This document shows positions 1-10,188 of a stretch of 43,383 nucleotides of DNA, piece after piece; positions within the stretch are counted from its first letter, which is position 1, and each line of letters opens with the position of its first letter. Source of the DNA: Enterobacter ludwigii (GTDB lineage: Bacteria; Pseudomonadota; Gammaproteobacteria; Enterobacterales; Enterobacteriaceae). The stretch is taken from assembly GCA_900068845.1 (NCBI GenBank), contig CEFQ01000002.1:88612-131994 (forward strand). Reading direction: 5' to 3'. A program made the position numbers and the translations under genes. The notes under the pieces are model-generated. The model was given only the letters and a program-made list of their open reading frames with translations, was not told the DNA's origin and made no database searches.

Positions 1-48
1 GTCTTAAGAAGAATACAATGTGAAAAGTCGCGTAATGCGGCAGACGGA

Positions 49-125
<77 letters not shown>

Positions 126-132
126 ATCATTT

Positions 133-157
133 AAACACCTTAACGGGTGTTTTTTTG
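133..157 (+). terminator. Rho-independent terminator of the tRNA gene
   Basis: A 7-bp stem (AAACACC / GGTGTTT) with a six-base loop runs into a T-rich tract 8 bases after the tRNA CCA end. It would stop the tRNA transcript before the next gene. Confidence 0.8.
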
Positions 158-160
158 TTT

Positions 161-411
161 TTACACTTTATCGCTGTCCCCTCCATGTTATCTGCCATAA
201 AACTCAACGCGCATGGGTAGATTCACAAAATGTTTATACTATTAAAATATCATAACATCATGTTTTTAATGATGTAATTATGAATTCCTCAGGTAAACAT
301 TTTCGTTAATTTTTATCGGGACAAGTCTCAGGTTTTCAATTTCTCATTTTCGTAACACTGCACCCATTGATAACGCATCGGGCGTTGTCCAGGCACAGTG
401 AGAAATTAAAA
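161..411. other. AT-rich intergenic leader of the Ig-like gene
   Basis: No gene is visible in this 250-bp AT-rich stretch. It holds an inverted repeat, ACATCAT (255-261) and ATGATGT (269-275), around a 7-nt loop, which could be an operator or a hairpin. I see no convincing sigma-70 promoter. The composition is much more AT-rich than the recBCD region, as is common for H-NS-silenced acquired genes; that link is inference. Confidence 0.4.
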
Positions 412-1878
412 ATGGCTTATTCTAATAAATTTTACTCTTCGGGTTTTTACAGAAACTTATGGCCACGCCCACAGTTTCAACCTGGTGAAGTTGTCGTAGA
501 TGATATCCGACACAAAGTGGGAAATGAGTGGAGCTCAATTAATCCTGGTTCAACGGATAACACGGGGGATGTGTTATTATCCGGCTTCGCCTACGCCTAT
601 GCCAAAATAGAAATTTACGACAACGGTAAACTTTTATTCACCACGCAAGCGGGACGTTTAGGAACCTGGACTGCCGACTTATCCGATGTTATTTCTGCTG
701 GCAACCACAATTTCATGGTGAAACAAGCAGGTTATGGCTTTGCGCCAGGCGCCCCCATCAACCTGATTGTTGAAGGTAACAATAGCGAAATTCCTGTGGA
801 GATTACTCAGGTTTATAGCGATAGCAGCGTGCTTCACGATGGTAATCACACTAATGACGCCCGTCCCAGCTTCCGGGGAAAAGGTCCGGCTAATGCGAAG
901 GTCTTGCTGGTAGATGAAAATAATAATGTAGTTGCCTCAGGAAATACGGATATTTATGGCAACTGGAACGTTAAACCAGAATACGATATTAATGATGGCA
1001 GCTATAACTTCCGTGCATTTATTAACGGAAAATACAGCTCAGACATTAATTTAACCATTGATACCACGCCCCCTGATTATACATTAACCTTCACTGGTGC
1101 CTTTGATTTATTAACGTATGAAGGTATTCCAGAAAACGGAAAAACCAACGATCTGCGCCCTAACTTTACGGGCAAAGCGGCACCGGGTTCAGCGATTTAT
1201 CTGTTCGTTGAAGGCAGCAATGAACCGATTGGTGGAACAATTACTAACGGCTTTGGTGAGTGGAGTATTACTGCTTTCAAAGATCTTGAGCTGGGCACGC
1301 AAACGCTGGAAGTGCGTGCTGATAATCAAACCGCCCAATTCACCCTGACAATTGAAGCTGGGACGTTTATTCAGCCCGTGACGATTGATTACCTGGTGGA
1401 TGGTCAGACTTTTGATACTATTCCTGAAAATGGCTTGTCTAATGATTCCACGCCGTGGATCAGCGGTAAAAGCGCGGCTTTTGCTAACATCCTGCTTCTG
1501 GAAGGCACTAAATTCCTTGGCTTTGTACAAGCAGATGAGCAAGGTAAATGGAATTATGAACTCACTACGGCGCTGGACGCAGGCCAGCATGCAATAACGG
1601 CCTTCGCGGACGGACAAACCAGCGAGCCTTTCAACTTCAGCATTGCGGCGCAGAAAATACCCGGCAAAGGTTGGGGTGGCGGCATCTATAGTGTGAATGA
1701 CTTGCTGATTGAAGACGAAACCAGTCTGTTTGCACAGGATATTGAGCAGCCTGAAGTTGCCACTCTGGTTCTCAACCAGAGTGATCTCACGACGCAAAGT
1801 GATGCTGTTGGTATCGAGATCGCAGCACTCCCGCTGACGGCGGCAGATGAAGAACAAGCTTCCCTGCCCTTCGCTTAA
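412..1878 (+). CDS. Protein of four bacterial Ig-like repeats (putative adhesin or fragment)
   Basis: The 488-residue product has about four Ig-like repeats of 90-100 residues. The signature recurs as TNDARPSFRGKG, TNDLRPNFTGKA and SNDSTPWISGKS, each followed by a GxW turn (YGNWNV, FGEWSI, QGKWNY). Such modules are stacked in large surface adhesins and type I-secreted proteins. There is no Sec signal, membrane anchor or LPXTG motif, so how it reaches the surface, if it does, is unclear. The tail of about 70 residues is acidic and hydrophobic. The ATG at 412 is chosen over an in-frame TTG at 367; the ribosome site is weak (GTGAG). AT-rich codon use and a position between a tRNA and amiC suggest acquisition. 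The function is unknown. Confidence 0.7.
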   Translation: MAYSNKFYSSGFYRNLWPRPQFQPGEVVVDDIRHKVGNEWSSINPGSTDNTGDVLLSGFAYAYAKIEIYDNGKLLFTTQAGRLGTWTADLSDVISAGNHNFMVKQAGYGFAPGAPINLIVEGNNSEIPVEITQVYSDSSVLHDGNHTNDARPSFRGKGPANAKVLLVDENNNVVASGNTDIYGNWNVKPEYDINDGSYNFRAFINGKYSSDINLTIDTTPPDYTLTFTGAFDLLTYEGIPENGKTNDLRPNFTGKAAPGSAIYLFVEGSNEPIGGTITNGFGEWSITAFKDLELGTQTLEVRADNQTAQFTLTIEAGTFIQPVTIDYLVDGQTFDTIPENGLSNDSTPWISGKSAAFANILLLEGTKFLGFVQADEQGKWNYELTTALDAGQHAITAFADGQTSEPFNFSIAAQKIPGKGWGGGIYSVNDLLIEDETSLFAQDIEQPEVATLVLNQSDLTTQSDAVGIEIAALPLTAADEEQASLPFA

Positions 1879-1890
1879 TCACTGAAAGAT

Positions 1891-1920
1891 AAAACGGATG
1901 GCCACCGCCATCCGTTTTTT
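1891..1920. terminator. Bidirectional terminator between the Ig-like gene and amiC
   Basis: A 12-bp perfect stem (AAAACGGATGGC / GCCATCCGTTTT) with a 4-nt loop has A-run and T-run flanks, so it can serve both converging genes. It overlaps the amiC stop codon at 1919-1921. Confidence 0.85.
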
Positions 1921-3154
1921 AGCGATGTGCCAGCGCCGCGCCCTTATCAAAATACGCCTTAATACCCTGCAGAATCGCCTCAGCGACCTGATGCTGATAG
2001 CGCGCCGTACGCAGCTTCCGCTCCTCTTCTACATTACTAATAAACGCGGTTTCTACCAGAATGGAGGGAATATCCGGCGCTTTAAGCACCGCGAATCCGG
2101 CCTGATCGACCGTACGCTTGTGCAAATGGTTGATGTGCCCCATGCGCGACAAGACTTCTTTGCCAAACTTTAGGCTGTCGCTAATGGTTTGCCGCTGTAC
2201 CATATCGAACATGGTGTGATCAAGATAACGGTCGCCACTCATGCTAACGCCACCAATCAAATCAGCCTCATTCTGCGTTTGCGCCAGAAAACGCGCCGCC
2301 GCGGAGGTTGCGCCGCGGGTTGAGAGCGCAAATACTGATGAGCCGCGCGCGGCACGACTGGTAAAGGCATCGGCGTGGATCGAAATAAACAGATCCGCAC
2401 GCTGCTTGCGCGCTTTCGCCACCCGCACACGCAGCGGGATGAACACATCCTCATTACGCGTCATGTAGGCTTTCATGTTGCGCTCTTTGTCGATCAGCGC
2501 CTTCAGATAGCGACCGATCTTCAACACAATATCTTTCTCACGCGTTTTGTATTTGCCATGCGCACCGGGATCTTCACCGCCATGTCCGGGATCGATCATG
2601 ATGATAATCGGTCGATCGCGCCCCGCTTTCCCCGGCAGCGCCGCCTGTACTGGCTGATCGCGCTCGAGATCGCCCTGATTGTAATCCTGCAGTAATGCCA
2701 GTAGCGGATCCTCTTCGCGCGACTGCTGACTCGGATAGAGATCAACCACTAAGCGGTGCTTAATACCCGCCACCGGCGCCAGCGTGAAGGTCTTTGGTGC
2801 GATGCTACGCTTCACCTCCAGCACAAGCCGTACCGTGCTGGCATCAAACTGGCCAACGCGCGCGGTTTTGATGTAGGGATCGTCCACACGCACCAGTCTA
2901 TCCACCCCTTTCAGTACCGGATTAATGTGCATATTTTCAATATCAATAACCAGACGATCGGGATTACTCAGCGTGAACTGCTTGTACTTGAGGGGAACGT
3001 TTGATTCCAATGTAACGCGGGAGTAAGTCGATGATGGCCAGATACGCACCGCCACAATATGCTGACTGGCAGCCAGGCCGGTGCGCGTGACGCTAAGCAT
3101 GAATAGTGCGCCTGCGCCCTGTAATAATCGTCGTCGTGTAAAAGCTTCGGACAT
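1919..3154 (-). CDS. amiC: N-acetylmuramoyl-L-alanine amidase AmiC
   Basis: AmiC is a zinc amidase that cuts the stem peptide from N-acetylmuramic acid in septal peptidoglycan and helps separate daughter cells; in E. coli it is activated by NlpD. The 411-aa product starts with a twin-arginine signal ([13 protein letters not shown], residues 7-19), matching Tat export of AmiC. An AMIN septal-targeting domain covers about residues 33-140. The Amidase_3 domain follows from about 183. It carries the zinc-site motif [11 protein letters not shown] (His191), a Glu in KTREKD (206), SIHADAF and the catalytic VETAFISN. E. coli AmiC is 417 aa. It is divergent from argA, as in E. coli. Confidence 0.96.
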   Translation of the reverse strand: MSEAFTRRRLLQGAGALFMLSVTRTGLAASQHIVAVRIWPSSTYSRVTLESNVPLKYKQFTLSNPDRLVIDIENMHINPVLKGVDRLVRVDDPYIKTARVGQFDASTVRLVLEVKRSIAPKTFTLAPVAGIKHRLVVDLYPSQQSREEDPLLALLQDYNQGDLERDQPVQAALPGKAGRDRPIIIMIDPGHGGEDPGAHGKYKTREKDIVLKIGRYLKALIDKERNMKAYMTRNEDVFIPLRVRVAKARKQRADLFISIHADAFTSRAARGSSVFALSTRGATSAAARFLAQTQNEADLIGGVSMSGDRYLDHTMFDMVQRQTISDSLKFGKEVLSRMGHINHLHKRTVDQAGFAVLKAPDIPSILVETAFISNVEEERKLRTARYQHQVAEAILQGIKAYFDKGAALAHR

Positions 3155-3319
3155 GCCGCTCCAACTACTGTGTAATGTCTAAAAAATCGTCACTTGATGG
3201 CAAGAAAGTGAAAACTTTGTTCGATGAGAATTGTCTTGTCTTGCCGGAAAACCCAGATAATGCAGTCTGTTAGCACGTGTTGCATCAGGAAAATCGTAAA
3301 GTAACGTCAGGCCCGGCGC

Positions 3320-3373
3320 TTGCAATAACCGGCAAAAGAGCATAAAAATACGAAAATTACGAATAAACATGCA
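3320..3373 (+). promoter_or_regulatory. argA promoter with two tandem ARG boxes
   Basis: Two ArgR-like half-palindromes fit TGAAT-N4-ATTCA. Box 1 (3339-3352) matches 7 of 10 fixed positions and box 2 (3360-3373) matches 8 of 10. Their centres are 21 bp apart, the usual spacing of paired ARG boxes. A plausible -35 (TTGCAA, 3320-3325) and -10 (TAAAAA, 3343-3348) with a 17-bp spacer put box 1 over the -10. Arginine-bound ArgR would therefore block transcription, as known for argA in E. coli. Confidence 0.7.
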
Positions 3374-3387
3374 CAGAGGGCTTTGCC

Positions 3388-4716
3388 GTGAAGGAACGCA
3401 GTACAGAACTGGTTCAGGGTTTTCGCCATACCGTTCCCTATATAAATACCCATCGTGACAAGACCTTTGTCATCATGTTGGGTGGCGAGGCCATCGAGCA
3501 TGAGAACTTCTCAAGCATCGTTAATGATATCGGTCTGCTGCATAGTCTCGGCATTCGCTTAGTGGTGGTTTATGGTGCGCGTCCGCAGATTGACGCCAGC
3601 ATGGCCCAACAACAACTGGAACCGATTTATCACAAACACACGCGCGTAACCGATGCGCAGTCGCTGGAATTGGTGAAGCAGGCGGCCGGTCGTTTACAGC
3701 TGGATATCACCGCGCGACTGTCGATGAGCCTTAACAACACGCCGCTACAAGGCGCGCATATTAATGTGGTGAGCGGCAACTTCATTATCGCGCAGCCGCT
3801 GGGCGTGGATGATGGCGTTGATTACTGCCACAGCGGCCGTATTCGTCGTATTGATGAAGACGCTATTCATCGTCAGTTGGACAACGATGCGATTGTGCTG
3901 CTCGGTCCGGTAGCGGTTTCTGTCACCGGCGAGAGTTTTAACCTGACTTCTGAAGAAGTGGCGACGCAGCTGGCTATCAAATTGAAGGCCGAGAAGATGA
4001 TTGGTTTCTGCTCCGAGCAGGGCGTGACTAACCGTGAAGGCGCGATTATTTCCGAACTGTTCCCGAACGAAGCCCAGGCGCGCATCGACGAGATGGAGAG
4101 CGACGGCGATTTCCTCTCTGGCACCGTGCGTTTCTTACGCGGTGCGGTAAAAGCCTGCCGTAGCGGCGTGCGGCGCAGCCACCTGATCAGCTATCAGGAA
4201 GACGGTGCGTTGCTGCAAGAACTGTTCTCGCGCGACGGTATCGGAACGCAGATTGTGATGGAGTCCGCTGAACAGATTCGTCGCGCCAACATCAACGATA
4301 TCGGCGGCATTCTCGAGCTGATCCGCCCACTGGAGCAGCAAGGTATTCTGGTGCGCCGTTCCCGTGAACAGCTGGAGATGGAGATTGATAAGTTCACGAT
4401 TATTCAGCGCGATAACCTGACTATTGCCTGCGCCGCGCTCTATCCGTTCCCGGATGAGCAGATTGGTGAGATGGCCTGTGTGGCAGTGCATCCGGATTAT
4501 CGCAGCTCGTCGCGTGGTGAACTGCTTCTGGACCGCGTGGCGCTTCAGGCGCGCCAGATGGGGCTAAAAAAGCTCTTTGTCTTAACCACGCGCAGCATTC
4601 ACTGGTTCCAGGAACGCGGATTTACGCCGGTGGATATTGAGTCGCTGCCTGAGAGCAAAAAGCAGATGTATAACTATCAGCGCCGTTCGAAAGTGTTGAT
4701 GGCGGATTTAGGGTAA
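3388..4716 (+). CDS. argA: N-acetylglutamate synthase (amino-acid acetyltransferase)
   Basis: ArgA makes N-acetylglutamate from glutamate and acetyl-CoA, the first step of arginine synthesis, and is feedback-inhibited by arginine. The 442-aa product has an amino-acid-kinase-like domain (about residues 25-285; motifs [13 protein letters not shown] and [14 protein letters not shown]) and a GNAT acetyltransferase domain (about 295-430; [18 protein letters not shown]). It closely matches E. coli ArgA (443 aa). The start is the GTG at 3388, preceded by AGAGGG; E. coli has ATG-GTG here, so this copy has lost the leading ATG. It is divergent from amiC and convergent with recD. Regulation is probably through the two upstream ARG boxes. 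Confidence 0.97.
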   Translation: MKERSTELVQGFRHTVPYINTHRDKTFVIMLGGEAIEHENFSSIVNDIGLLHSLGIRLVVVYGARPQIDASMAQQQLEPIYHKHTRVTDAQSLELVKQAAGRLQLDITARLSMSLNNTPLQGAHINVVSGNFIIAQPLGVDDGVDYCHSGRIRRIDEDAIHRQLDNDAIVLLGPVAVSVTGESFNLTSEEVATQLAIKLKAEKMIGFCSEQGVTNREGAIISELFPNEAQARIDEMESDGDFLSGTVRFLRGAVKACRSGVRRSHLISYQEDGALLQELFSRDGIGTQIVMESAEQIRRANINDIGGILELIRPLEQQGILVRRSREQLEMEIDKFTIIQRDNLTIACAALYPFPDEQIGEMACVAVHPDYRSSSRGELLLDRVALQARQMGLKKLFVLTTRSIHWFQERGFTPVDIESLPESKKQMYNYQRRSKVLMADLG

Positions 4717-4751
4717 CGCCTGCTGATGGGCTTTTATGTGCATCGGGAAGA

Positions 4752-4809
4752 GGTCGCCATGAATGGCGACCCTACGACGGTTTTGTAGGGGCGGCATTTA
4801 TGCCGACCC
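4752..4809. repeat. Pair of inverted REP-like palindromes (BIME-like)
   Basis: Two palindromes lie head to head between convergent argA and recD. The left copy (4752-4775) is in minus orientation with stem GGTCGCC around ATTCAT. The right copy (4785-4809) is in plus orientation with stem GGGCGGC around ATTTAT. Both carry GTAGGG on the outer 5' side. The family recurs at 18495, 26000, 31052 and 40560. Confidence 0.75.
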
Positions 4810-4813
4810 GGGT

Positions 4814-6652
4814 TTATTCCCCGCTCAACCGCTCCAGCAATCCGCTACGCCGCTGGGTGCGCAGCTGCACCGCACGGCGAAACACGCTTTCATCGCTGTA
4901 CAACGTTAGCTGCTTACGCGCGCGAGTGATCGCCGTGTAAATCAGTTCGCGCGTTAACACCGGCAGAAACTGCGCCGGCATCACCAACGCCGTATGATCG
5001 AACTCCGAACCCTGCGATTTATGCACCGTCATCGCCCATGCGGTATCGTGCGTCGGCAAGCGGCTGGGCTGTACCGCTTTAATGCTGCCATCGGGTAACG
5101 GGAAGAACACTTTCAGCAGACCTTCATCATCGAACAGCGTAATGCCGATATCGCCGTTAAACAGCCCCAGCGCGCTGTCGTTACGCGTCACCATCACCGG
5201 ACGTCCCTGATACCAGCGACTGCCGCCGGTTGGACGGCGAATCAGCTGTAACTGCATCAGCTTTTGCTCAATACGTTGGTTCAGTCCCTGCACGCCAAAT
5301 GGCCCTTCACGCAGTGCGCACAGCAGTTGATAACCTCCAAACGCCGCGATAATTTTCGCCGGCTCAGCACGCTGGCTAATCAGCTTAAGGAATGGCTGAT
5401 ACCCTGCCGCAATCTCCGTTAGCATCGCCTGATAAGCGTCAGCATCATTCAATGGTTGGCGAGTGATATCGCTGAATCCTGCCTGAAATGCCGCTTCCAC
5501 CGCTTTTGCATCACCGGCGTTAACCGCGGCGGCCAATTGGCCAATGCCGGAATTGGCGTCAAAGCGGTAACTTTTACGCAGCAGACAAATCGCGTCGCGC
5601 ACGGCAGGCGCGTTGATGTCATCGATGCCCGCTACCTGACTGCCGGTGAGTTCGCTTAACTGCGCAGCACGCACGGGACTGTAACCGGCTTCGGCGCAGC
5701 GACAGATATCGCCGAGCACGGCACCCGCCTCCACCGATGCCAGCTGATCGCGGTCGCCGAGAAATACCACGCGCGCCTGCGAGGGCAATGCGGCGATAAG
5801 GTTCGCCATCATGCCGAGATCCACCATGGAGGCTTCATCGACCACCAGCACATCCAGATGCAGCGGGTTCCCGGCGTGATAGCGCAGACGCTGCGTTTCC
5901 GGCTGCGCGCCTAACAAGCGGTGTAGCGTAGTGGCATCGGCCGGGAAACGCTGCCGTTCCGCCTCGCTCACCGGCAGTTTTTGCAGCGCCTTGCCCAGCG
6001 ACTCGGTGAGACGTGCCGCCGCTTTACCGGTTGGCGCTGCTAACTGGATACGTAACGCGCCCGCGCTAAGACGAATCAGCGCCGCCAGCAGTTTTGCCAC
6101 CGTGGTGGTTTTTCCAGTACCGGGGCCGCCCGAGATCACCGCCGTTTTCTGCGTCAGCGCCACAGCAGCCGCAATTTTCTGCCAGTTATCTGGCTCGCTG
6201 CCAAACAACTCATCCAGCACTTCCCTGACCTGTTCCGGCGCAAAAGGCTGTGACGAAGCCTGCGACTGGAAGAAGCGCGCCACCTGCCCTTCGTGGTGCC
6301 ACAAGCGATGTAGATAGAGACGGTCTTCGCTCAACACGATTGGCGCCGCCTGATCGCTGCGACTGAGCGCCGACCAGCCCTCTAAAAGCGCAGGCCAATC
6401 CTGTGGTTCCCCCGCGGCTTGCCAGATGGCGTAGGCCAACTCCGCATGACGCCCTTTAAAGAGGTTATCGCGACTTAGCTGTGATAACGGCAAACAGACA
6501 TGCCCATCACCCGCCTCCGCACTCAGGCACGCCGCCAGCAGCAAACGTGCCGGTTGCTCATCATCAGCCAGCAGTTGGGCAAACTGGACGTCCAGCGAGC
6601 GCAGCAAACGTAATTCAGCCGCCTGGGCTAAAAGCGCGGTCATACTGCTCAT
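4814..6652 (-). CDS. recD: Exodeoxyribonuclease V alpha subunit RecD
   Basis: RecD is the fast 5'-to-3' motor of RecBCD, which unwinds and degrades double-strand ends and loads RecA after Chi. The 612-aa product (E. coli 608 aa) is an SF1B helicase. Walker A is [10 protein letters not shown] (residues 175-184), Walker B is [11 protein letters not shown], and the late helicase motif is [14 protein letters not shown]. The start overlaps the recB stop by 4 bp, so translation is probably coupled. It is last in the recC-ptrA-recB-recD run. Nothing looks broken. Confidence 0.97.
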   Translation of the reverse strand: MSSMTALLAQAAELRLLRSLDVQFAQLLADDEQPARLLLAACLSAEAGDGHVCLPLSQLSRDNLFKGRHAELAYAIWQAAGEPQDWPALLEGWSALSRSDQAAPIVLSEDRLYLHRLWHHEGQVARFFQSQASSQPFAPEQVREVLDELFGSEPDNWQKIAAAVALTQKTAVISGGPGTGKTTTVAKLLAALIRLSAGALRIQLAAPTGKAAARLTESLGKALQKLPVSEAERQRFPADATTLHRLLGAQPETQRLRYHAGNPLHLDVLVVDEASMVDLGMMANLIAALPSQARVVFLGDRDQLASVEAGAVLGDICRCAEAGYSPVRAAQLSELTGSQVAGIDDINAPAVRDAICLLRKSYRFDANSGIGQLAAAVNAGDAKAVEAAFQAGFSDITRQPLNDADAYQAMLTEIAAGYQPFLKLISQRAEPAKIIAAFGGYQLLCALREGPFGVQGLNQRIEQKLMQLQLIRRPTGGSRWYQGRPVMVTRNDSALGLFNGDIGITLFDDEGLLKVFFPLPDGSIKAVQPSRLPTHDTAWAMTVHKSQGSEFDHTALVMPAQFLPVLTRELIYTAITRARKQLTLYSDESVFRRAVQLRTQRRSGLLERLSGE

Positions 6653-9600
6653 GCTGTTGCTCCCGGCCCGCGAAACAGGCTATCCAGTTGTGAAACGAAG
6701 TCGAAAGTCGGACGGGTGTGGAACACGCCGTTGTCTGGCGAACTGCCATCCATGCCACGCAGGAAGAGATAAAATACGCCGCCGAAATGCTGCTCATAGT
6801 CATAATCCGGCACGCGATGCTGTAAATAACGATGCAAGGCCAGCGTGTAGAGTTGGTACTGCAAATCGTAGCGGTGCTCGATCATCGCCTGCGCCATCGC
6901 CTGCGGCGTATAGGCTTCATGGCTGTCGCCAAGCCAATTGGATTTGTAATCCAGCAGGTAGTATTTGCCCTGCCAGCGAAACACCAGATCGATAAAGCCC
7001 TTCAACATGCCCTGCACCTGGCGGAAATCAAGCGGCGGAGCCTGCGCCGATAACGCATCCTGAGAGATCAACTCGCTCAATTCACGTGCGGTCAGCACAT
7101 TATCAATCGGCAGATAGAACGCCATCTCCACCAAACGATCGCTGCTCTGCACCTGCGCCAGATGAATGCCCTGCGCATTGAGTGGCGTGCTCAACACGCG
7201 AGCGATCCACGCGCTGAGCATCGACTGCCAGTGCAGCGGATAGCCGTTCTGCTGCAGATGTTGCGCCAGCTGCTCTTCAGAAGGCGGCTGCGGGAAATCC
7301 AGCGATTCGAACAGCTCATGCAAAAACGTGCCTGGCGCAGCACCGCGTGGGAAATGGTGTGGCGTCAGCGCCGCATCCAGCGCTTCTTCACGATCCTCTT
7401 CGCCTGCCGCTTCAACATCGAAATTCGGCATCACCTCAAGCAGACGATGAGAACTGTGCTGCTGCAAGCCAGAGTAGCTGGTGACGCGCCACGGATCGAC
7501 CAGCACTCGCGTTACGGCACGCGCGCCAAGTTTACTATCGGCAACGGCATCCACTTGCCAACGCTCGGCTTGAATATCCTCCACCAGCACCACATCGGTG
7601 CCCACTGCGTCCATATCATGCAGTAATATGCCGAGCTGTTCCGCCGTCGCGGCTGCGCCACGCTGCAACAGGAAACCCAGTGCGCTTTTGTGTAAATCGC
7701 TCTCGCCTTCTTTCTTGCGCGTACCACGAAACAGCGGCGCGACGCCAACACTGCAGTGATAAATTGAACGGGTCAACGCCACGTAAAGCAGGCGTAAATC
7801 CTCCGCCAGACGCTCCTGTTCGGCTAACGCCAGGCTTTCCTCATCGGCTTGCAGATCCAATATCGCGCCAAAATTCTCACGGTCGTGATAAAGCGCGGTA
7901 TCTGCTTCGCGGAATCCGGCGGCAAACGGCAGCCACACTAACGGATATTGCAGCCCTTTGGATTTGTGGATAGTGACGATTTGCACCAGATGACGGTCGC
8001 TCTCCAGGCGCAGTTGCTGACTCGCCGACTGGCTGTCCGGACGCGCAATCTGCTGCGCCAGATGTCGCACCAGCGCATGCGGACTATCCAGCTGCGCAGC
8101 CGCTTCCTGCAGCAGTTCACCCAGATGCAGTAAATCGGTCAGGCGTCGCTCACCGTTCTCCGATGCCAGCAGGTTCTCCGCCAGTTGGCGCTCCAGCATC
8201 ATCTCGCGCAGCATCGGTAACACGCCGCGTTGCTGCCATATCAGTTGCCAGCGGGCAAAGGTATCAACCAGTTCATCCCAGCCGCGTGCATCCTGATCCA
8301 GCGCATCAAGCTGTGAGGCGTCAAATGCAAACAGCGAGGTGGCCAGCGCGGTGCGCAGCATGCGCTCCTGCTCCGGCGCCAGCACCGCCTGCAACAGCCA
8401 TAACAGTTCACGCGCTTCTGGTGTGGTGTAAACGCTGTCGCGGTTTGAGAGGTAAACCGAGGGAATACCGAGCAAATTCAAGGCTTCGCGAATCAAATTT
8501 GCTTCGTTACGGCTGCGCACCAGCACAGTGATATCAGAGGCTTGTACTGGCCGCAAATTGGGTGCCTTGCCCAGCATCGCGCGCTGCTGCTGCCCGGCCT
8601 GCAGCCAGCGGCTAATATCGGCCGCACACTGCTGCGCCATACATTGCTGATAATCGCCAACGCTGCACCCTTCGCCCGGCTGTAGCCAGAAGCGTAACGC
8701 CGCTTGCTCTACCTGGTCGATACTGAGTGACAACTGCTGGTTCGGTGGTGCGAACTGCACCGGTAAGAACGGAATATCGGCGAACAAGAATGGTGCGTCG
8801 AGGCGCGTAAACAGCTGATTGACGCTATTGACCATCGCGGGCGATGAGCGCCAGTTGGTGTCGAGCGTGTAGTGCGCACTGACTTCGTTACGCGCCCGAA
8901 TATAGGTAAAGATATCCGCGCCACGAAAGGCGTAAATCGCCTGTTTGGGATCGCCAATTAACAGCAGCGCATGCGCTGGCTGATTGATATAAAGCGTACG
9001 GAAAATACGGTATTGCAGCGGATCGGTGTCCTGAAACTCATCGATGAGCGCCACCGGGAAGCGCTGGCGAATCGCCTGCGCCAGCTGCTCACCGCTGGGC
9101 TGTTGCAGTGCTTCGTCAAGCCGACTCAGCAAATCATCAAAGCCTAACAGCGCCTGCTGACGTTTCTCTTTGCGCACCGCGGCGCGGATCTCCACCAGCG
9201 CGCGCGCAATCACCAGATCGCGCAATGACAGCGGCTGGGCAAGGAAAGTGTCGACGGCATCGAACAAACGGTGTTGCGGCGGATTGCCCTTTTTGGTCTT
9301 CTCTTCGAGCATGCGCTGACCAAAACGCGCCAGTTCGGCGGGCACCTGATAATCGCGCGTTTCGCTTTGCGCCCAGAAGCTGACTTTATTGAACCAAACC
9401 GGCAAATTTTTGCTGCTGTAGCTGCGCTTATCCACATCGGATTGCCCCACCAGCGTCAGCACCTCTTCACCCACCGCCAGCCATTGCGCTTTCATCGCGG
9501 CTATTCGCGCAAGGTTTTCACTGTGGCGCGAGCCCAGGGTTTCACTGTCGGCTGGCGGCAGACGTAGGCTGGGCGATTCGCCCTGCAACCACGGACGTAA

Positions 9601-10188
9601 AGTGGAAAGCAACTGCTCAGGGCCGCTCCATTCGCTGACGATCACCCGCGCGACATCCAGCGTTAATGGATAGCAGTGACGACGCCAGAAATCGGCGGTC
9701 GCCTGGCGCAGCAGCAGTTGTTCATCTTCAATCAGCTGCTGCTCAAACAGCATACCGGACTCAAAAGCATTGAGGTTCAGCATGCGCTGGCAGAAACCGT
9801 GGATGGTGAAGATGGCCGCTTCATCCATCTGGCGTTCAGCGGCCAGCAGAAGCGAAGCCGCGTCGGCGGGTTGCGGAATTTCCTGCAATAACTGCATCAG
9901 CATCGGATTGCTGCTGACGCCACGCAGGCAGGCCAGCCGCAGCTCATGTATGTTCGCGCGAATACGCCCGCGCAATTCCGCAGTAGCGGCCTCGGTAAAG
10001 GTCACGACCAAAATCTCTTCAACCGACAACGGACGCGACCAGGCATTTTGTCCGCCTAATCCGAGCAGAAACCGCAGGTAGAGCAGGCCGATGGTAAAAG
10101 TTTTACCCGTACCGGCTGAGGCCTCAATCAGACGCTCACCGCGCAGCGGCAACGTCAGAGGATTGAGCGATTCAGGGAGCAAACTCAT
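6649..10188 (-). CDS. recB: Exodeoxyribonuclease V beta subunit RecB
   Basis: RecB supplies the 3'-to-5' SF1A helicase and the only nuclease site of RecBCD, and recruits RecA. The 1179-aa product is essentially the length of E. coli RecB (1180). Walker A is ASAGTGKT (residues 23-30), followed by UvrD motifs [16 protein letters not shown] and [14 protein letters not shown], the late motif [17 protein letters not shown], and the C-terminal PD-(D/E)XK nuclease with FIDLVF and LLDYKSNW (near residues 1067 and 1080). It overlaps recD at its 3' end and ptrA at its 5' end by 4 bp each. Confidence 0.97.
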   Translation of the reverse strand: MSLLPESLNPLTLPLRGERLIEASAGTGKTFTIGLLYLRFLLGLGGQNAWSRPLSVEEILVVTFTEAATAELRGRIRANIHELRLACLRGVSSNPMLMQLLQEIPQPADAASLLLAAERQMDEAAIFTIHGFCQRMLNLNAFESGMLFEQQLIEDEQLLLRQATADFWRRHCYPLTLDVARVIVSEWSGPEQLLSTLRPWLQGESPSLRLPPADSETLGSRHSENLARIAAMKAQWLAVGEEVLTLVGQSDVDKRSYSSKNLPVWFNKVSFWAQSETRDYQVPAELARFGQRMLEEKTKKGNPPQHRLFDAVDTFLAQPLSLRDLVIARALVEIRAAVRKEKRQQALLGFDDLLSRLDEALQQPSGEQLAQAIRQRFPVALIDEFQDTDPLQYRIFRTLYINQPAHALLLIGDPKQAIYAFRGADIFTYIRARNEVSAHYTLDTNWRSSPAMVNSVNQLFTRLDAPFLFADIPFLPVQFAPPNQQLSLSIDQVEQAALRFWLQPGEGCSVGDYQQCMAQQCAADISRWLQAGQQQRAMLGKAPNLRPVQASDITVLVRSRNEANLIREALNLLGIPSVYLSNRDSVYTTPEARELLWLLQAVLAPEQERMLRTALATSLFAFDASQLDALDQDARGWDELVDTFARWQLIWQQRGVLPMLREMMLERQLAENLLASENGERRLTDLLHLGELLQEAAAQLDSPHALVRHLAQQIARPDSQSASQQLRLESDRHLVQIVTIHKSKGLQYPLVWLPFAAGFREADTALYHDRENFGAILDLQADEESLALAEQERLAEDLRLLYVALTRSIYHCSVGVAPLFRGTRKKEGESDLHKSALGFLLQRGAAATAEQLGILLHDMDAVGTDVVLVEDIQAERWQVDAVADSKLGARAVTRVLVDPWRVTSYSGLQQHSSHRLLEVMPNFDVEAAGEEDREEALDAALTPHHFPRGAAPGTFLHELFESLDFPQPPSEEQLAQHLQQNGYPLHWQSMLSAWIARVLSTPLNAQGIHLAQVQSSDRLVEMAFYLPIDNVLTARELSELISQDALSAQAPPLDFRQVQGMLKGFIDLVFRWQGKYYLLDYKSNWLGDSHEAYTPQAMAQAMIEHRYDLQYQLYTLALHRYLQHRVPDYDYEQHFGGVFYLFLRGMDGSSPDNGVFHTRPTFDFVSQLDSLFRGPGATA

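Noticed and set aside
1189..1857. 222-aa minus-strand frame inside the Ig-like gene
   Set aside because: It lies wholly antisense to a gene with clear domain repeats and shows no domain or ribosome site of its own.
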